Shown: positions 8,701 through 16,724 of the stretch, piece after piece
How positions within the stretch are numbered: the stretch's first letter is position 1
How the letters are laid out: each line of letters opens with the position of its first letter
Source of the DNA: Flavobacterium kayseriense
GTDB lineage: Bacteria; Bacteroidota; Bacteroidia; Flavobacteriales; Flavobacteriaceae
Assembly (NCBI RefSeq): GCF_014305095.1
Contig: NZ_JACRUI010000002.1
Coordinates: 581,582-645,581 of the forward strand
DNA length: 64,000 nucleotides
Direction: 5' to 3'
Translations under genes and position numbers: made by a program
The notes under the pieces: generated by a model
The model's input: the letters and a program-made list of their open reading frames with translations, nothing else
What the model was told of the DNA's origin: nothing
Databases searched by the model: none

Positions 8701-11700
8701 GATTAGAAATCCTGTCAGTCATCGACACGCTACACATGAATATCGTTGCGAACTACTCTGGTAAAACCTATTACCAAAACAGTATAATGTCGCAAAACCA
8801 TACAACAAGTCTTGTTATTCCTATAAACAAAGAATTTGAGAACGATATCAAAATTGGTTTTGAAACTATTTTTGAAAACCAATTATTTACAAAAGAATTA
8901 AGTGTAGCACTGCAAACAGTTGATTCCGAATTAAATTTCGAAGTAGAAACCTTCAGAAACAAAATAGAGCCTGGAAAATTAGAGAACTGGTCCTTTAAAC
9001 TAAACGCAAACCACACCACGAATGAGGCAGAAATACTTGCATCTATGTATGATAGGTCTTTAGATCAATTCACCATTACGGACTGGAGAACGCTTGGATT
9101 CCCAAATTATAACCCCAATTATATAAACACCAGAACAGCTTTAGGTTTTGATAAAACGTATACCAAACTGCGAAATTTAAAAAATAAAGATGTACTAATC
9201 ACACTTTATAGCGAAAGAACGCAACTAATGTGGTTTGGTTTTAACTTTAGTAAAATTCAAAACAAATACACACTTAATGAATATTACAAACAGCTTGGTA
9301 GAAAAAGTAAAGTTCCTTTTAATGTCAAAGTGATTTCAGGAATTGTTTCTGATGAGTCAGGACCACTTGCTGGCGTGTATATAAACATAAAAGGAACGGA
9401 CAGATTTACCTCTTCAGATTTTGAAGGGTATTTTCAAATAGAAGCTGTTGAAGATGAAATACTTGTCTTCAATTACATAGGCTACGAAAAAAAAGAGCAA
9501 ACAATTAGTTCTAATTCACTTGACGTGGAACTCAAACAAGACAACAACAACCTTGAAGAGGTTGTTGTAATAGGCTATGCCACGAAAAAAAATAAGTCAT
9601 TAACAGCAGCAGCAACAGAAATAGTTGCTGAAGCTGACAATCAAATTTATAATATGGCAGGAATTCCTGAAGGATTAGCAAGTATTGCTCCTGGATTAAA
9701 AATTCGAGGAGCAAGCTCAATAAACGGTTCTCCAGATGTTCTATATATTATTGATGGAGTTGAAACTACGGCTGCTGAGGCCACTAGTATAAATCCTACT
9801 GACATTCTATCTGTCGAAGTATTAAAAAATGCCAAAGCCGTCGCACTTTATGGAAATAAAGGGAAGAATGGCGTAATTGTATTTACTACGAAAAAAGCAA
9901 TCGAAGCATTGACTCAGGTAAAAGCACGAACGAATCTTGCTGAAACCGCTTTTTTCTACCCTACTATAAAAACAGATAAAAACGGAAAGTTTAGTTTTAG
10001 CTTCACATCACCTGAAGCACTTACGGCTTGGAAATTACGCTTGCTTGCGCACAATAAAAATGCGGTAAGTGGCTATTTAGAGAAAACCGTAATCACACAA
10101 AAAGAATTAATGATTGTGCCAAATTTCCCTCGTTTTTTTAGAGAGAAAGATACCATTACCATCATGGCAAAAATTGCTAACACTACCAAAACACCCAAAG
10201 TTGGTCTGGCGATTTTACAGCTATTTGATGCAGCAACCATGCAATCAGTAGATGCAAAAATGTTAAATATAAAAGCTACACAAAACTTTAGCTTGAGTGC
10301 ACTCGGAAATACTACAAGCAGTTGGAAAATTGTTATCCCCCAAGGAATGCAAGGCGTACAATACCGCATTTTAGCAAAATCAGGTAACTTCTCTGATGGA
10401 GAGGAAAATATAGTCCCTGTGTTAACGAATAGTATGTTAGTTACAGAAAGTATACCTGTTTGGGTTCGCGAAAACACAAAGAAAGAGTACTCTTTTGAAA
10501 ATTTAAAAAACAACACCTCAACAACGTTGCGAAATCATCAATTTACGCTAGAATACACTTCAAATCCTACTTGGTTAGCATTACAGTCTTTACCGTACTT
10601 GATGGAATACGAACATGAATGTGCAGAGCAAACTTTTGCTCGTTATTATGCCAACGCTTTAGCAACGACGATCATCAATAGTAATCCTAAAATCGCTATC
10701 GTATTTGATCATTGGAAGGAAAACGGAAAATTGAAGTCTGCCCTTGAAACAAACGAGGAATTAAAGTCGATTATTCTAGCAGAAACTCCTTGGTTAAATG
10801 ATGCAAAATCAGAAGAGGAGAAGAAGCAAAAACTAGCGACTCTATTTGATTTAGATAAAATGAAGCAAAGCCAAGAGGCTACTTTCGCCAAATTAAAACA
10901 AAAGCAGCAACCTTCAGGTGCTTTTAGTTGGTTTGATGGTGGTGGTGATAATGAATACATCACTAGACACATTCTGTCTGGTTTAGGCCACCTCGAAAAA
11001 ATACAAGCAGATTCCATTTCTAGTTCTAAGATTAAAGCGATTACAAAAACAGCTATCCCTTACATCGACATACAGTTTTTAGAACAATACAAACGCACCG
11101 TTTCTAATTTAAAAAAGAACGACAAGTTAGTTTGGATAAATCCTAGCTCAGAACTACATTACCTCTATACGCGTTCTTTTTATCTGAGCAAATATCCTTT
11201 ATCAGACACACTAAAAAAGGCAACAACAACCTACTTAAATAATATAGAGGATAGCTGGCTAACCTATTCATTATACGAAAAAGGAATGGCTGCGTTAGTA
11301 CTACATCGTTTTGGCGAAAAAATTACTGCTAAAAAAATCATCGAAAATCTAAAAGAGACTGCTTCTACTAATGAAGATTGGGGAATGTACTGGATTGCTA
11401 ATAAGGCGGGCTGGTATTGGTACCAAGCACCAATAGAAACGCAAGCCCTGTTGATCGAAGCTTTTACAGAGATAAATAACGATACAAAATCAGTTGATGC
11501 AATGAAAGTATGGCTTTTAAAAAACAAGCAAACTAAAAACTGGCCCACTACCAAAGCCACTACCGAAGCCATTTATGCATTACTACTACAGGGCAGCGAT
11601 TGGTTGAGTGTTAAGGACAATACGGTGATAAAAATAGGTGATGACAAAATACTTACGAAGAAACTATCGACAGAGACTAAAGAAGCCGAAAGTGGATATC

Positions 11701-12266
11701 TAAAAATCAACTGGAAAGCGGATGAAATTAAAAAGGAAATGAGTTCTATTTCCATCGATAATAAAAGTAAGGTTCCTGGATACGGTGGCTTGTACTGGCA
11801 ATATTTTGAAGAATTAGACAAAATAAAAAGCAACACCGCTACTAGTCTAACTGTTTCAAAGGAATTATACGTGAAGAGTACTACTACTCAAGGAGATCAA
11901 TTGCAGCAAATCACAACAGCAAGGTCACTTAAGTTAGGAGACTTAGTCACCGTTCGTCTAATTATCAAGGCAACCGAAAACATGGAGTTTGTACATCTAA
12001 AAGATATGCGAGCGTCTTGCTTTGAACCTATCGATGTTTTATCGAGCTACGAATTCAAGTCTGGTTTAGGATTTTATAAAAGCACTAGAGATGCAGCAAC
12101 GCATTTCTTTTTTGATCAAATTAATAAAGGTACTTATGTTTTAGAGTATGACATCAGAGTAAATAATTTAGGTGATTTCTCTAACGGAATTTCTACTATT
12201 CAAAGTATGTATGCACCAGAATTTTCAAGTCACACAAAAGGAATACGAGTACAAGTGAAGGAATAA
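5769..12266 (+). CDS. Alpha-2-macroglobulin family protein with embedded SusC-type plug module
   Basis: 2165 residues with a signal peptide (MKNIFLLLLFISTTVFSQ) and no lipobox, so it is predicted to be soluble in the periplasm. The visible order is: a helical N-terminal region (20-400); an MG2 domain with YRPGQTVYYKG near 570; MG3-type sequence from about 680; a bait-region-domain-like segment (985-1100); a carboxypeptidase-regulatory-like domain (about 1188-1265, SGIVSDESGPLAGV); a TonB-plug domain (about 1270-1380, with EEVVVIGYATKK and LYIIDGVE); the A2M domain from about 1388 (NLAETAFFYPTIKTDKNG); a thioester domain with CAEQ at 1618-1621; and a C-terminal receptor-binding-like domain. 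Bacterial macroglobulins trap proteases and partner with periplasmic penicillin-binding proteins. No pbpC neighbour is seen. The plug insertion in one uninterrupted frame is the oddity. Confidence 0.9.
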   Translation: MKNIFLLLLFISTTVFSQQFDKKWSEVVANEKLGKIKTANEIVRTIYKKAANKKNEVEIIKCFFYRSKYRQVLEENAQTKIINDLKQQITIVSTPSKAILNLIYTRSLQDYYNDNRYLIQRRTNLVSDNEDFLTWSSINFENKMQLSIDATLSDETKLKNTPLTDYQAIFDFFTLDKFKNQNLYTYLLKENIQFYTSKISVWDFNQATFETKKNNLLGTTEDFTKLNLDFITNEKLSKTLTYYQKLENTEPTIENILKRLQFCNDYLIKSDQDLLIRLKQIKEKLRQPSEKHLVNLQVALLYAKNASKQTHPDYNVKAITLLDSIITAKDHSNTYKRAIQKKGEIESKSLTVQLQKQLYNKENSRAFISYQNTNNIIISYYKIPNTTFNAFESNYRNRDSLAADIKKNTKLSTTTIYELIDKKDYFEYTTEVLLPQLTTGNYLVSFESKNELKETKGYGYEVITITNLSLLASRNDQVENYTVLDRKTGKPLESVTIKSNHFTITTNANGLATHTKIIDYKRNYENSSLVVSTITDTLSLNNNYLSYQDDYDVEDKANFEGKIEFFLDRAIYRPGQTVYYKGIAYQKKDNQSTVVPKTSFAVTINDPKGAEVKNFDVVTNDFGSFSGEFILPTTGLTGSYTMQADEPNDYEKDVSYNLERDEHPFWDNVDFNYSTINFNVEEYKRPKFEIIIEQIKETVLVNQLIKSSGIANAFSGSTISHAKVAYTIERIVTNPIAYRYGRYEKPEIITTTTTETDANGKFNIEFVALPSLVSKSTEQPVFSYWITANVTDVNGETRTVRKLVAKVGYHALELKATVNSKIETANQNNVTLSSENLNGQFVPTKGQIKLYLINPTVPKFKTRVWQYPDFTTISKTEFDRLFPYEINSDPNSAKEIQPKLLFTKTVDTKTDKTIPLDFIKNYESGSYKIVFSAVDEFKNNVETTTEFQIQQSATKFTPNELFTVKQINKDPKKDGFARLEILSVIDTLHMNIVANYSGKTYYQNSIMSQNHTTSLVIPINKEFENDIKIGFETIFENQLFTKELSVALQTVDSELNFEVETFRNKIEPGKLENWSFKLNANHTTNEAEILASMYDRSLDQFTITDWRTLGFPNYNPNYINTRTALGFDKTYTKLRNLKNKDVLITLYSERTQLMWFGFNFSKIQNKYTLNEYYKQLGRKSKVPFNVKVISGIVSDESGPLAGVYINIKGTDRFTSSDFEGYFQIEAVEDEILVFNYIGYEKKEQTISSNSLDVELKQDNNNLEEVVVIGYATKKNKSLTAAATEIVAEADNQIYNMAGIPEGLASIAPGLKIRGASSINGSPDVLYIIDGVETTAAEATSINPTDILSVEVLKNAKAVALYGNKGKNGVIVFTTKKAIEALTQVKARTNLAETAFFYPTIKTDKNGKFSFSFTSPEALTAWKLRLLAHNKNAVSGYLEKTVITQKELMIVPNFPRFFREKDTITIMAKIANTTKTPKVGLAILQLFDAATMQSVDAKMLNIKATQNFSLSALGNTTSSWKIVIPQGMQGVQYRILAKSGNFSDGEENIVPVLTNSMLVTESIPVWVRENTKKEYSFENLKNNTSTTLRNHQFTLEYTSNPTWLALQSLPYLMEYEHECAEQTFARYYANALATTIINSNPKIAIVFDHWKENGKLKSALETNEELKSIILAETPWLNDAKSEEEKKQKLATLFDLDKMKQSQEATFAKLKQKQQPSGAFSWFDGGGDNEYITRHILSGLGHLEKIQADSISSSKIKAITKTAIPYIDIQFLEQYKRTVSNLKKNDKLVWINPSSELHYLYTRSFYLSKYPLSDTLKKATTTYLNNIEDSWLTYSLYEKGMAALVLHRFGEKITAKKIIENLKETASTNEDWGMYWIANKAGWYWYQAPIETQALLIEAFTEINNDTKSVDAMKVWLLKNKQTKNWPTTKATTEAIYALLLQGSDWLSVKDNTVIKIGDDKILTKKLSTETKEAESGYLKINWKADEIKKEMSSISIDNKSKVPGYGGLYWQYFEELDKIKSNTATSLTVSKELYVKSTTTQGDQLQQITTARSLKLGDLVTVRLIIKATENMEFVHLKDMRASCFEPIDVLSSYEFKSGLGFYKSTRDAATHFFFDQINKGTYVLEYDIRVNNLGDFSNGISTIQSMYAPEFSSHTKGIRVQVKE

Positions 12267-12275
12267 AGAATAAAA

Positions 12276-12308
12276 AAAATCCGCTTCAAACAATTTGAAG
12301 CGGATTTT
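12276..12308. terminator. Bidirectional terminator between macroglobulin gene and obg
   Basis: A perfect 15-bp stem (AAAATCCGCTTCAAA with TTTGAAGCGGATTTT) and a 3-nt loop, with A-runs on the left and T-runs on the right. It sits between two convergent genes and can serve both strands. Confidence 0.9.
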
Positions 12309-12330
12309 CTATTTTAAATCAGAAAACTAA

Positions 12331-13332
12331 TTAGTCGTTCAACATTTTCCAAAGTTTATCTTTCAACTCTGTCAACCCAATTTGAGCTACTGAGGAAATA
12401 AACATATAGGGAACCTCCTTGAATGAAACATCGAGTTCTGCTTTTAGTTCTGCTCTTAATTCATCATCTAGCATATCTATTTTAGAAATCACTAACAAAC
12501 GTTCTTTATCCAGCATTTCTGGATTGTACTTCGTTAGTTCATTTACTAAAATATCGTATTCTCCTTTAATATCTGGCGTATCTACTGGAACAAGGAATAG
12601 TAAAGTCGAATTTCTCTCGATATGCCTCAAGAAATAATGACCTAGACCTTTTCCTTCAGCAGCACCTTCGATAATTCCAGGAATATCAGCAATTACAAAC
12701 GACTGAAAATCTCTGTAAGCAACAATTCCTAAGTTAGGCTTCAAAGTTGTAAAAGGATAGTCAGCAATTTTTGGCTTAGCCGAAGTTAATACTGACAATA
12801 AAGTTGATTTTCCCGCATTAGGAAACCCTACTAAACCAACATCAGCAAGAACTTTAAGTTCTAGAATCACATCCATCTCAGTACCCGGTAATCCAGGTTG
12901 AGAATAACGAGGAGTTTGATTCGTCGAGCTTCTAAAGTGCCAGTTTCCTAAACCACCTTTACCTCCTCTAGAAAGCACTTGCTTTTCACCGTCCTCAGTA
13001 ATTTCAAACAAGATTTCGCCTGTTTCTTTGTCTTTTACTACGGTTCCTAGTGGTACTTCTATAAATTTATCATCTCCATCAGCTCCTGTACTTCTATCAC
13101 CACTACCATCACCACCATTACCCGCTTTGATATGACGTGCAAATTTTAGGTGAAATAAAGTCCAAAGACCCTTGTTTCCTACTAGAAAAACGTGTCCTCC
13201 ACGACCTCCATCTCCTCCATCAGGCCCTCCTTTTTCAATAAATTTCTCTCTGTGTAAGTGCGTAGATCCTTTTCCTCCTTTACCGGACGAAACAAATATT
13301 TTTACATAATCTACGAAATTCCCTTCTGTCAT
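12331..13332 (-). CDS. obgE: GTPase ObgE/CgtA
   Basis: 333 residues, typical of short Obg proteins without a C-terminal extension. The glycine-rich Obg fold occupies about 1-158 ([21 protein letters not shown] is characteristic). The G domain follows with G1 GFPNAGKST at about 168, G3 DIPG, and the NKxD-equivalent SKID. Obg proteins are essential cytoplasmic GTPases that bind the 50S subunit and link ribosome maturation to growth and stringent control. The start [13 protein letters not shown] is the usual one. Confidence 0.96.
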   Translation of the reverse strand: MTEGNFVDYVKIFVSSGKGGKGSTHLHREKFIEKGGPDGGDGGRGGHVFLVGNKGLWTLFHLKFARHIKAGNGGDGSGDRSTGADGDDKFIEVPLGTVVKDKETGEILFEITEDGEKQVLSRGGKGGLGNWHFRSSTNQTPRYSQPGLPGTEMDVILELKVLADVGLVGFPNAGKSTLLSVLTSAKPKIADYPFTTLKPNLGIVAYRDFQSFVIADIPGIIEGAAEGKGLGHYFLRHIERNSTLLFLVPVDTPDIKGEYDILVNELTKYNPEMLDKERLLVISKIDMLDDELRAELKAELDVSFKEVPYMFISSVAQIGLTELKDKLWKMLND

Positions 13333-13470
13333 AACTCTTTATTTAATTGTAACAATTTATAAAAACTAGTTGCTAAAGCACTATAACCTTATAAATTATC
13401 ATTTTTATGCCTTTGATTGTTAATCGCCTAATCTTTTAAGCGCAACTATCAAATTGTATTCTTTATACTT

Positions 13471-14745
13471 TTATTTACGTAATGATTTCACAATCACTTT
13501 ATCAATCTTCACTCCATCCATGTCTATCACTTCTAGCTCAAAATGATTCCATCTCAGCTTTTCTCCTTGTTTTGGTATATGTGACAACTCAGTCATTATT
13601 AATCCGCTTACAGTTGTGACATCATAATCACTAATCAAATCATCTAACTCAAAATAGGTTAGAAAATCGTGTAATGAGTAATGACCATCTACTAACCAGC
13701 TACCATCTTCTCTTTCTATTAACTGAAAATCATCTTTATAAAACTCCGCTGCGTCACCTACCAAAGCTTCTAAAATATCATTAAGAGTAATCACTCCTTG
13801 AAAGCTTCCGTACTCATCAGATACAAAAGCATAGTGAATTCCAGTTTTTTTAAATTGCTCTAAAGCAGTATAGGCTGTAGTATGCTCCATCATAAACGGA
13901 GGATCTGTTATTATGTTTAGTAAGCTAAAATCAGGATTATCAATTGTAGCAAAAATACTTTTCAAATTAGCGACACCTACAATATCATCATAGTTTTTGT
14001 TGAATACTGGATAGATCGAATGAAGCTCTTCCAACATAGATTCTTTTACCGCATCTTTATTAGCGCCTACTTCTAAAAACACTACCGATTTACGATGTGT
14101 CATTAGGGAGTTGATTTTTCGGTCTCCAATATGAAAAACACGTTCTACAATATCTTGTTCGATTTCCTGTACTTCACCACCTTCAGTTCCTTCTTTTATA
14201 ATCGCTTTAATTTCCTCTTCAGTTACTTTTCCGTCTGCTGAAGGTCGTATTTGTAATACATTCAATAGAAATTCTGTGGAGTGCGTCAACAACCAAATAA
14301 AGGGTGCCGTCACAATTGAAACCACTTTCATAGGCATTGCTACTTTTTTAGCAATCGCTTCAGGATGATTCAAACCTATTCGTTTTGGCAACAACTCTCC
14401 CAATACCAAGGAAAAAAAAGTTAAAATCACCACTACTATTCCCACTGCAATAGTAGGTGCGTACGGTTTTAAAACCTCAAAAGAGCTAACAAATAACTGA
14501 ACATCCGTTGTAATTTTATCACCACTGTATATACCTGTTAAAATACCAATTAGGGTAATCCCTATTTGAACTGCAGATAAAAACTTGTTTGGTGCATTAG
14601 CCAACTCTAATGCAATTTGTGCACTTTTATTCCCTTTTTTTGCAGCAGATTCTAATCTGTTTTTTCGTGCTGAAATCAACGCAATTTCAGACATCGAAAA
14701 GAGTCCGTTTAGTAAAATCAGAAAAAGTATGATTAGTATTTCCAT
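13471..14745 (-). CDS. CNNM/HlyC-CorC family membrane protein with CBS domains
   Basis: 424 residues. The N-terminal DUF21/CNNM membrane domain (about 1-185) has hydrophobic helices at 1-20, 58-78, 98-122 and 135-158. A CBS pair follows (about 200-335; LMTHRKSVVFLEVG and YAFVSDEYGSFQGVITLNDILEALVG), then a C-terminal transporter-associated CorC_HlyC domain (about 345-424). The family is involved in divalent cation (Mg2+/Co2+) export or resistance; the old name hemolysin is misleading. It is a stand-alone gene, separated from adk by a repeat element. Confidence 0.9.
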   Translation of the reverse strand: MEILIILFLILLNGLFSMSEIALISARKNRLESAAKKGNKSAQIALELANAPNKFLSAVQIGITLIGILTGIYSGDKITTDVQLFVSSFEVLKPYAPTIAVGIVVVILTFFSLVLGELLPKRIGLNHPEAIAKKVAMPMKVVSIVTAPFIWLLTHSTEFLLNVLQIRPSADGKVTEEEIKAIIKEGTEGGEVQEIEQDIVERVFHIGDRKINSLMTHRKSVVFLEVGANKDAVKESMLEELHSIYPVFNKNYDDIVGVANLKSIFATIDNPDFSLLNIITDPPFMMEHTTAYTALEQFKKTGIHYAFVSDEYGSFQGVITLNDILEALVGDAAEFYKDDFQLIEREDGSWLVDGHYSLHDFLTYFELDDLISDYDVTTVSGLIMTELSHIPKQGEKLRWNHFELEVIDMDGVKIDKVIVKSLRK

Positions 14746-14754
14746 ATTTTTTAT

Positions 14755-14896
14755 AGCCCAGATGGAAGCAAAAAGTGCGAAACTCGTAAAACTTCATTTT
14801 TCTCTATAAAAAAGAGCGACCAGCGGAAGCTCCTTTATTATGGTAGAAAATTAGTTTTATGAGCGAGAACTTGCCGCGTACAGCTGGAAATAGCTT
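14755..14896. repeat. Dispersed intergenic repeat, family 2, copy 1
   Basis: Begins AGCCCAGATGGAAG and ends ACAGCTGGAAATAGCT, filling nearly the whole gap between adk and the CNNM gene. The 16-nt block GCGACCAGCGGAAGCT (14816-14831) differs at two positions from GCGACCAAAGGAAGCT at 35041-35056 in the second copy. It resembles flavobacterial intergenic repeats I recall. Confidence 0.55.
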
Positions 14897-14897
14897 C

Positions 14898-15470
14898 TTA
14901 TAAATTATCTATAACTTCGCTTAAACGAAGGGTAATTTCATCAATAGACCCAATTCCGTTTACAGCATAAAATTTTCCTTGCTCTTTATAATACCCCATC
15001 AAAGGAGCTGTTTTCTCATTGTATTCTTGGTAACGATTTCTTATTTTTTCCTCGTCTTGATCGTCTGGTCTACCTGATGTTTTACCTCGATCTAGCAATC
15101 TAGCTACTAGTATCTCATCATCCGCTTCTAAAGCGATTGTTGCCGTAATGCTTTCAGATTTTGAAGCCAAAAATACATCCAGCGCTTCTGCTTGAGAAAG
15201 TGTTCTAGGAAAGCCATCAAATAAAAACCCTGCTGAATTAGGATTATTGTCTACCTCAGCTTGCAACATTTTAATAGTTACATCATCTGGTACAAGTTCT
15301 CCTTGATCCATGAAGGTTTGTGCTAATTTGCCTAAATCCGTTCCGTTTTTAATATTATATCTAAAAATATCTCCAGTAGAGAGATGTGTTAGATTGTATT
15401 TTCCTTTTAAAAATTCTGCTTGAGTCCCTTTTCCGGCTCCTGGTTTTCCAAATAAAACAATGTTAATCAT
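14898..15470 (-). CDS. adk: Adenylate kinase
   Basis: 190 residues catalysing ATP + AMP to 2 ADP. The P-loop GKPGAGKGT is at residues 8-16, the AMP-binding segment includes FDGFPRTLSQAE, and the DRGKTSGRPDDQ region follows. The LID is short, with no CxxC zinc-finger cysteines, so this is the short-form enzyme. It is 22 bp downstream of hpt, and the two nucleotide-metabolism genes are probably one transcript. The stop codon abuts the family 2 repeat. Confidence 0.96.
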   Translation of the reverse strand: MINIVLFGKPGAGKGTQAEFLKGKYNLTHLSTGDIFRYNIKNGTDLGKLAQTFMDQGELVPDDVTIKMLQAEVDNNPNSAGFLFDGFPRTLSQAEALDVFLASKSESITATIALEADDEILVARLLDRGKTSGRPDDQDEEKIRNRYQEYNEKTAPLMGYYKEQGKFYAVNGIGSIDEITLRLSEVIDNL

Positions 15471-15492
15471 AATGTGTGTTGAGTAGTTGTAG

Positions 15493-16023
15493 TTATTCTT
15501 TTAGTTTGTATACTTCGGGTAAATTTCTACCAAGTCCATCATAGTCTAGACCAAATCCTACGATAAATTTATTTGGAATACGTATCCCCACATAATCGAT
15601 TGGAAAGTCTTTTTTATACGCTTCAGGTTTAAAAAAAAGTGTAGCCACTTTTAATTGCTTAACGTTTTGCTTGTTAAATATACGGTGTAATTCTTCGATG
15701 GTATTACCGGTATCAACAATATCTTCGATGATTACCACTGATCTACCTGAAAGATCTTGATTGATTCCAATTAATTCTTTAACATCATTAGTTGAACTTG
15801 TACCTTCATACGAAGCCATTTTCACAAAGCTTAATTCACATGCTCCTTTGTAGCTTTTCATAAAATCAGAAGCAACCATAAAAGATCCATTTAGCACTCC
15901 TATAAACACAGGTACTTCATCTTTAAAATCAGCTTCGACTTGCGCTGTCATTTTTGTAATAGCATGGGCGATTTCTTGAGCAGAAAGGAACGGAACAAAT
16001 TGTTTATCGTGAAGTTGAATCAT
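15493..16023 (-). CDS. hpt: Hypoxanthine phosphoribosyltransferase
   Basis: Purine-salvage enzyme. The PRPP-binding loop VVIIEDIVDTGNT lies at about residues 96-108 and the substrate loop includes LNGSFM. I choose the ATG at 16023 (MIQLHDKQF, 176 residues). The longer frame would start at a TTG (16050) that is itself part of the -7 promoter box at 16048-16055, so it cannot be translated from that transcript. It is first in the hpt-adk pair. Confidence 0.93.
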   Translation of the reverse strand: MIQLHDKQFVPFLSAQEIAHAITKMTAQVEADFKDEVPVFIGVLNGSFMVASDFMKSYKGACELSFVKMASYEGTSSTNDVKELIGINQDLSGRSVVIIEDIVDTGNTIEELHRIFNKQNVKQLKVATLFFKPEAYKKDFPIDYVGIRIPNKFIVGFGLDYDGLGRNLPEVYKLKE

Positions 16024-16047
16024 TATTTTTAATTTTAAAATAATGTG

Positions 16048-16055
16048 CAAAGATA
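16048..16055 (-). promoter_or_regulatory. -7 box TATCTTTG of hpt-adk
   Basis: An exact match to TAnnTTTG on the minus strand, 24 nt upstream of the chosen hpt ATG. It overlaps an alternative TTG codon and so fixes the start. No clear -33 TTG at the expected spacing. Confidence 0.6.
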
Positions 16056-16101
16056 GTTATTTCTCATTAGGGAATTTAGTTTTAAAAGTATAAGAATAGC
16101 T

Positions 16102-16109
16102 TACATTTG
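16102..16109 (+). promoter_or_regulatory. -7 box TACATTTG of the HEAT-like gene
   Basis: Matches TAnnTTTG, 29 nt before the ATG at 16139, and is divergent from the hpt promoter 46 bp away. No obvious -33 element. Confidence 0.5.
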
Positions 16110-16138
16110 AAAATAATATCATTTTTTCTAACCTTAAT

Positions 16139-16669
16139 ATGAAAGACCTGCTACTTACGAATGCAATTTGGGCAAGTAATTTTGCGGTTATTAGAGTTGA
16201 AACAGCGCAGTTAGTAATCACAAACGAAGAATTATTTCCCCAATTATTTGCACTTGCAATTGATTCGACCAACGAAAACCACAACAAAGCGTGTTGGATT
16301 TTAGAAATCGTGCTTCATAAAAGACTCCCGTTAATAATCGATTATCTTCCGGAATTTTGCAGTACTCTTTCTGTCTTTACAAATGATGGCGCGACTCGTG
16401 CTATCGCAAAAGTGTGTATTTTCATCAGTCGTCATCTTTCATTGACTGCCACACAAGAGCGACAAATTACTGAGAGCTGTTTTGATTGGCTCATAACTGC
16501 AAATAAAAAAGTGGCAACAAAGGTATATGCAGCAAGGGCTTTGTATGAGCTAGGCAAATCAATAAAATGGATTTATCCCGAATTACAACAAATTCTCATC
16601 GAAGATTACCCCAAGCACTCTGCTGCTTACAAGGCTGCTGCTAGAGAAATTTTGAAGAAAATAAAATAG
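16139..16669 (+). CDS. Hypothetical alpha-helical (HEAT-like) protein
   Basis: 176 residues, without signal peptide or membrane segments. The sequence is almost entirely amphipathic helices of HEAT/armadillo character (for example VKVYAARALYELGKSI-type and HSAAYKAAAREILKKI), suggesting a small solenoid used for protein binding. I recall similar flavobacterial proteins being labelled adenylosuccinate lyase, but no lyase signature is present here. Divergent from hpt and just upstream of purK, which has its own promoter. Confidence 0.7.
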   Translation: MKDLLLTNAIWASNFAVIRVETAQLVITNEELFPQLFALAIDSTNENHNKACWILEIVLHKRLPLIIDYLPEFCSTLSVFTNDGATRAIAKVCIFISRHLSLTATQERQITESCFDWLITANKKVATKVYAARALYELGKSIKWIYPELQQILIEDYPKHSAAYKAAAREILKKIK

Positions 16670-16675
16670 CATTTT

Positions 16676-16703
16676 TTGCTTTGACGTATATAAAGTATCT
16701 TTG
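16676..16703 (+). promoter_or_regulatory. purK promoter (TTG-N17-TATCTTTG)
   Basis: -33 element TTG at 16676-16678, a 17-nt spacer, and a perfect -7 box TATCTTTG at 16696-16703. The predicted start leaves a leader of about 15 nt before the ATG at 16725. Confidence 0.7.
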
Positions 16704-16724
16704 CTTGCAACAAACAACTACACA

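Noticed and set aside
9310..9910. The plug module as a separate TonB-dependent receptor gene
   Set aside because: There is no start, stop, or beta-barrel, and macroglobulin sequence continues in the same frame on both sides.
8192..11836. Antisense open frames of 62-147 codons inside the macroglobulin gene
   Set aside because: All lie opposite a strong coding frame with low-complexity serine/phenylalanine/leucine-rich products, typical shadows.
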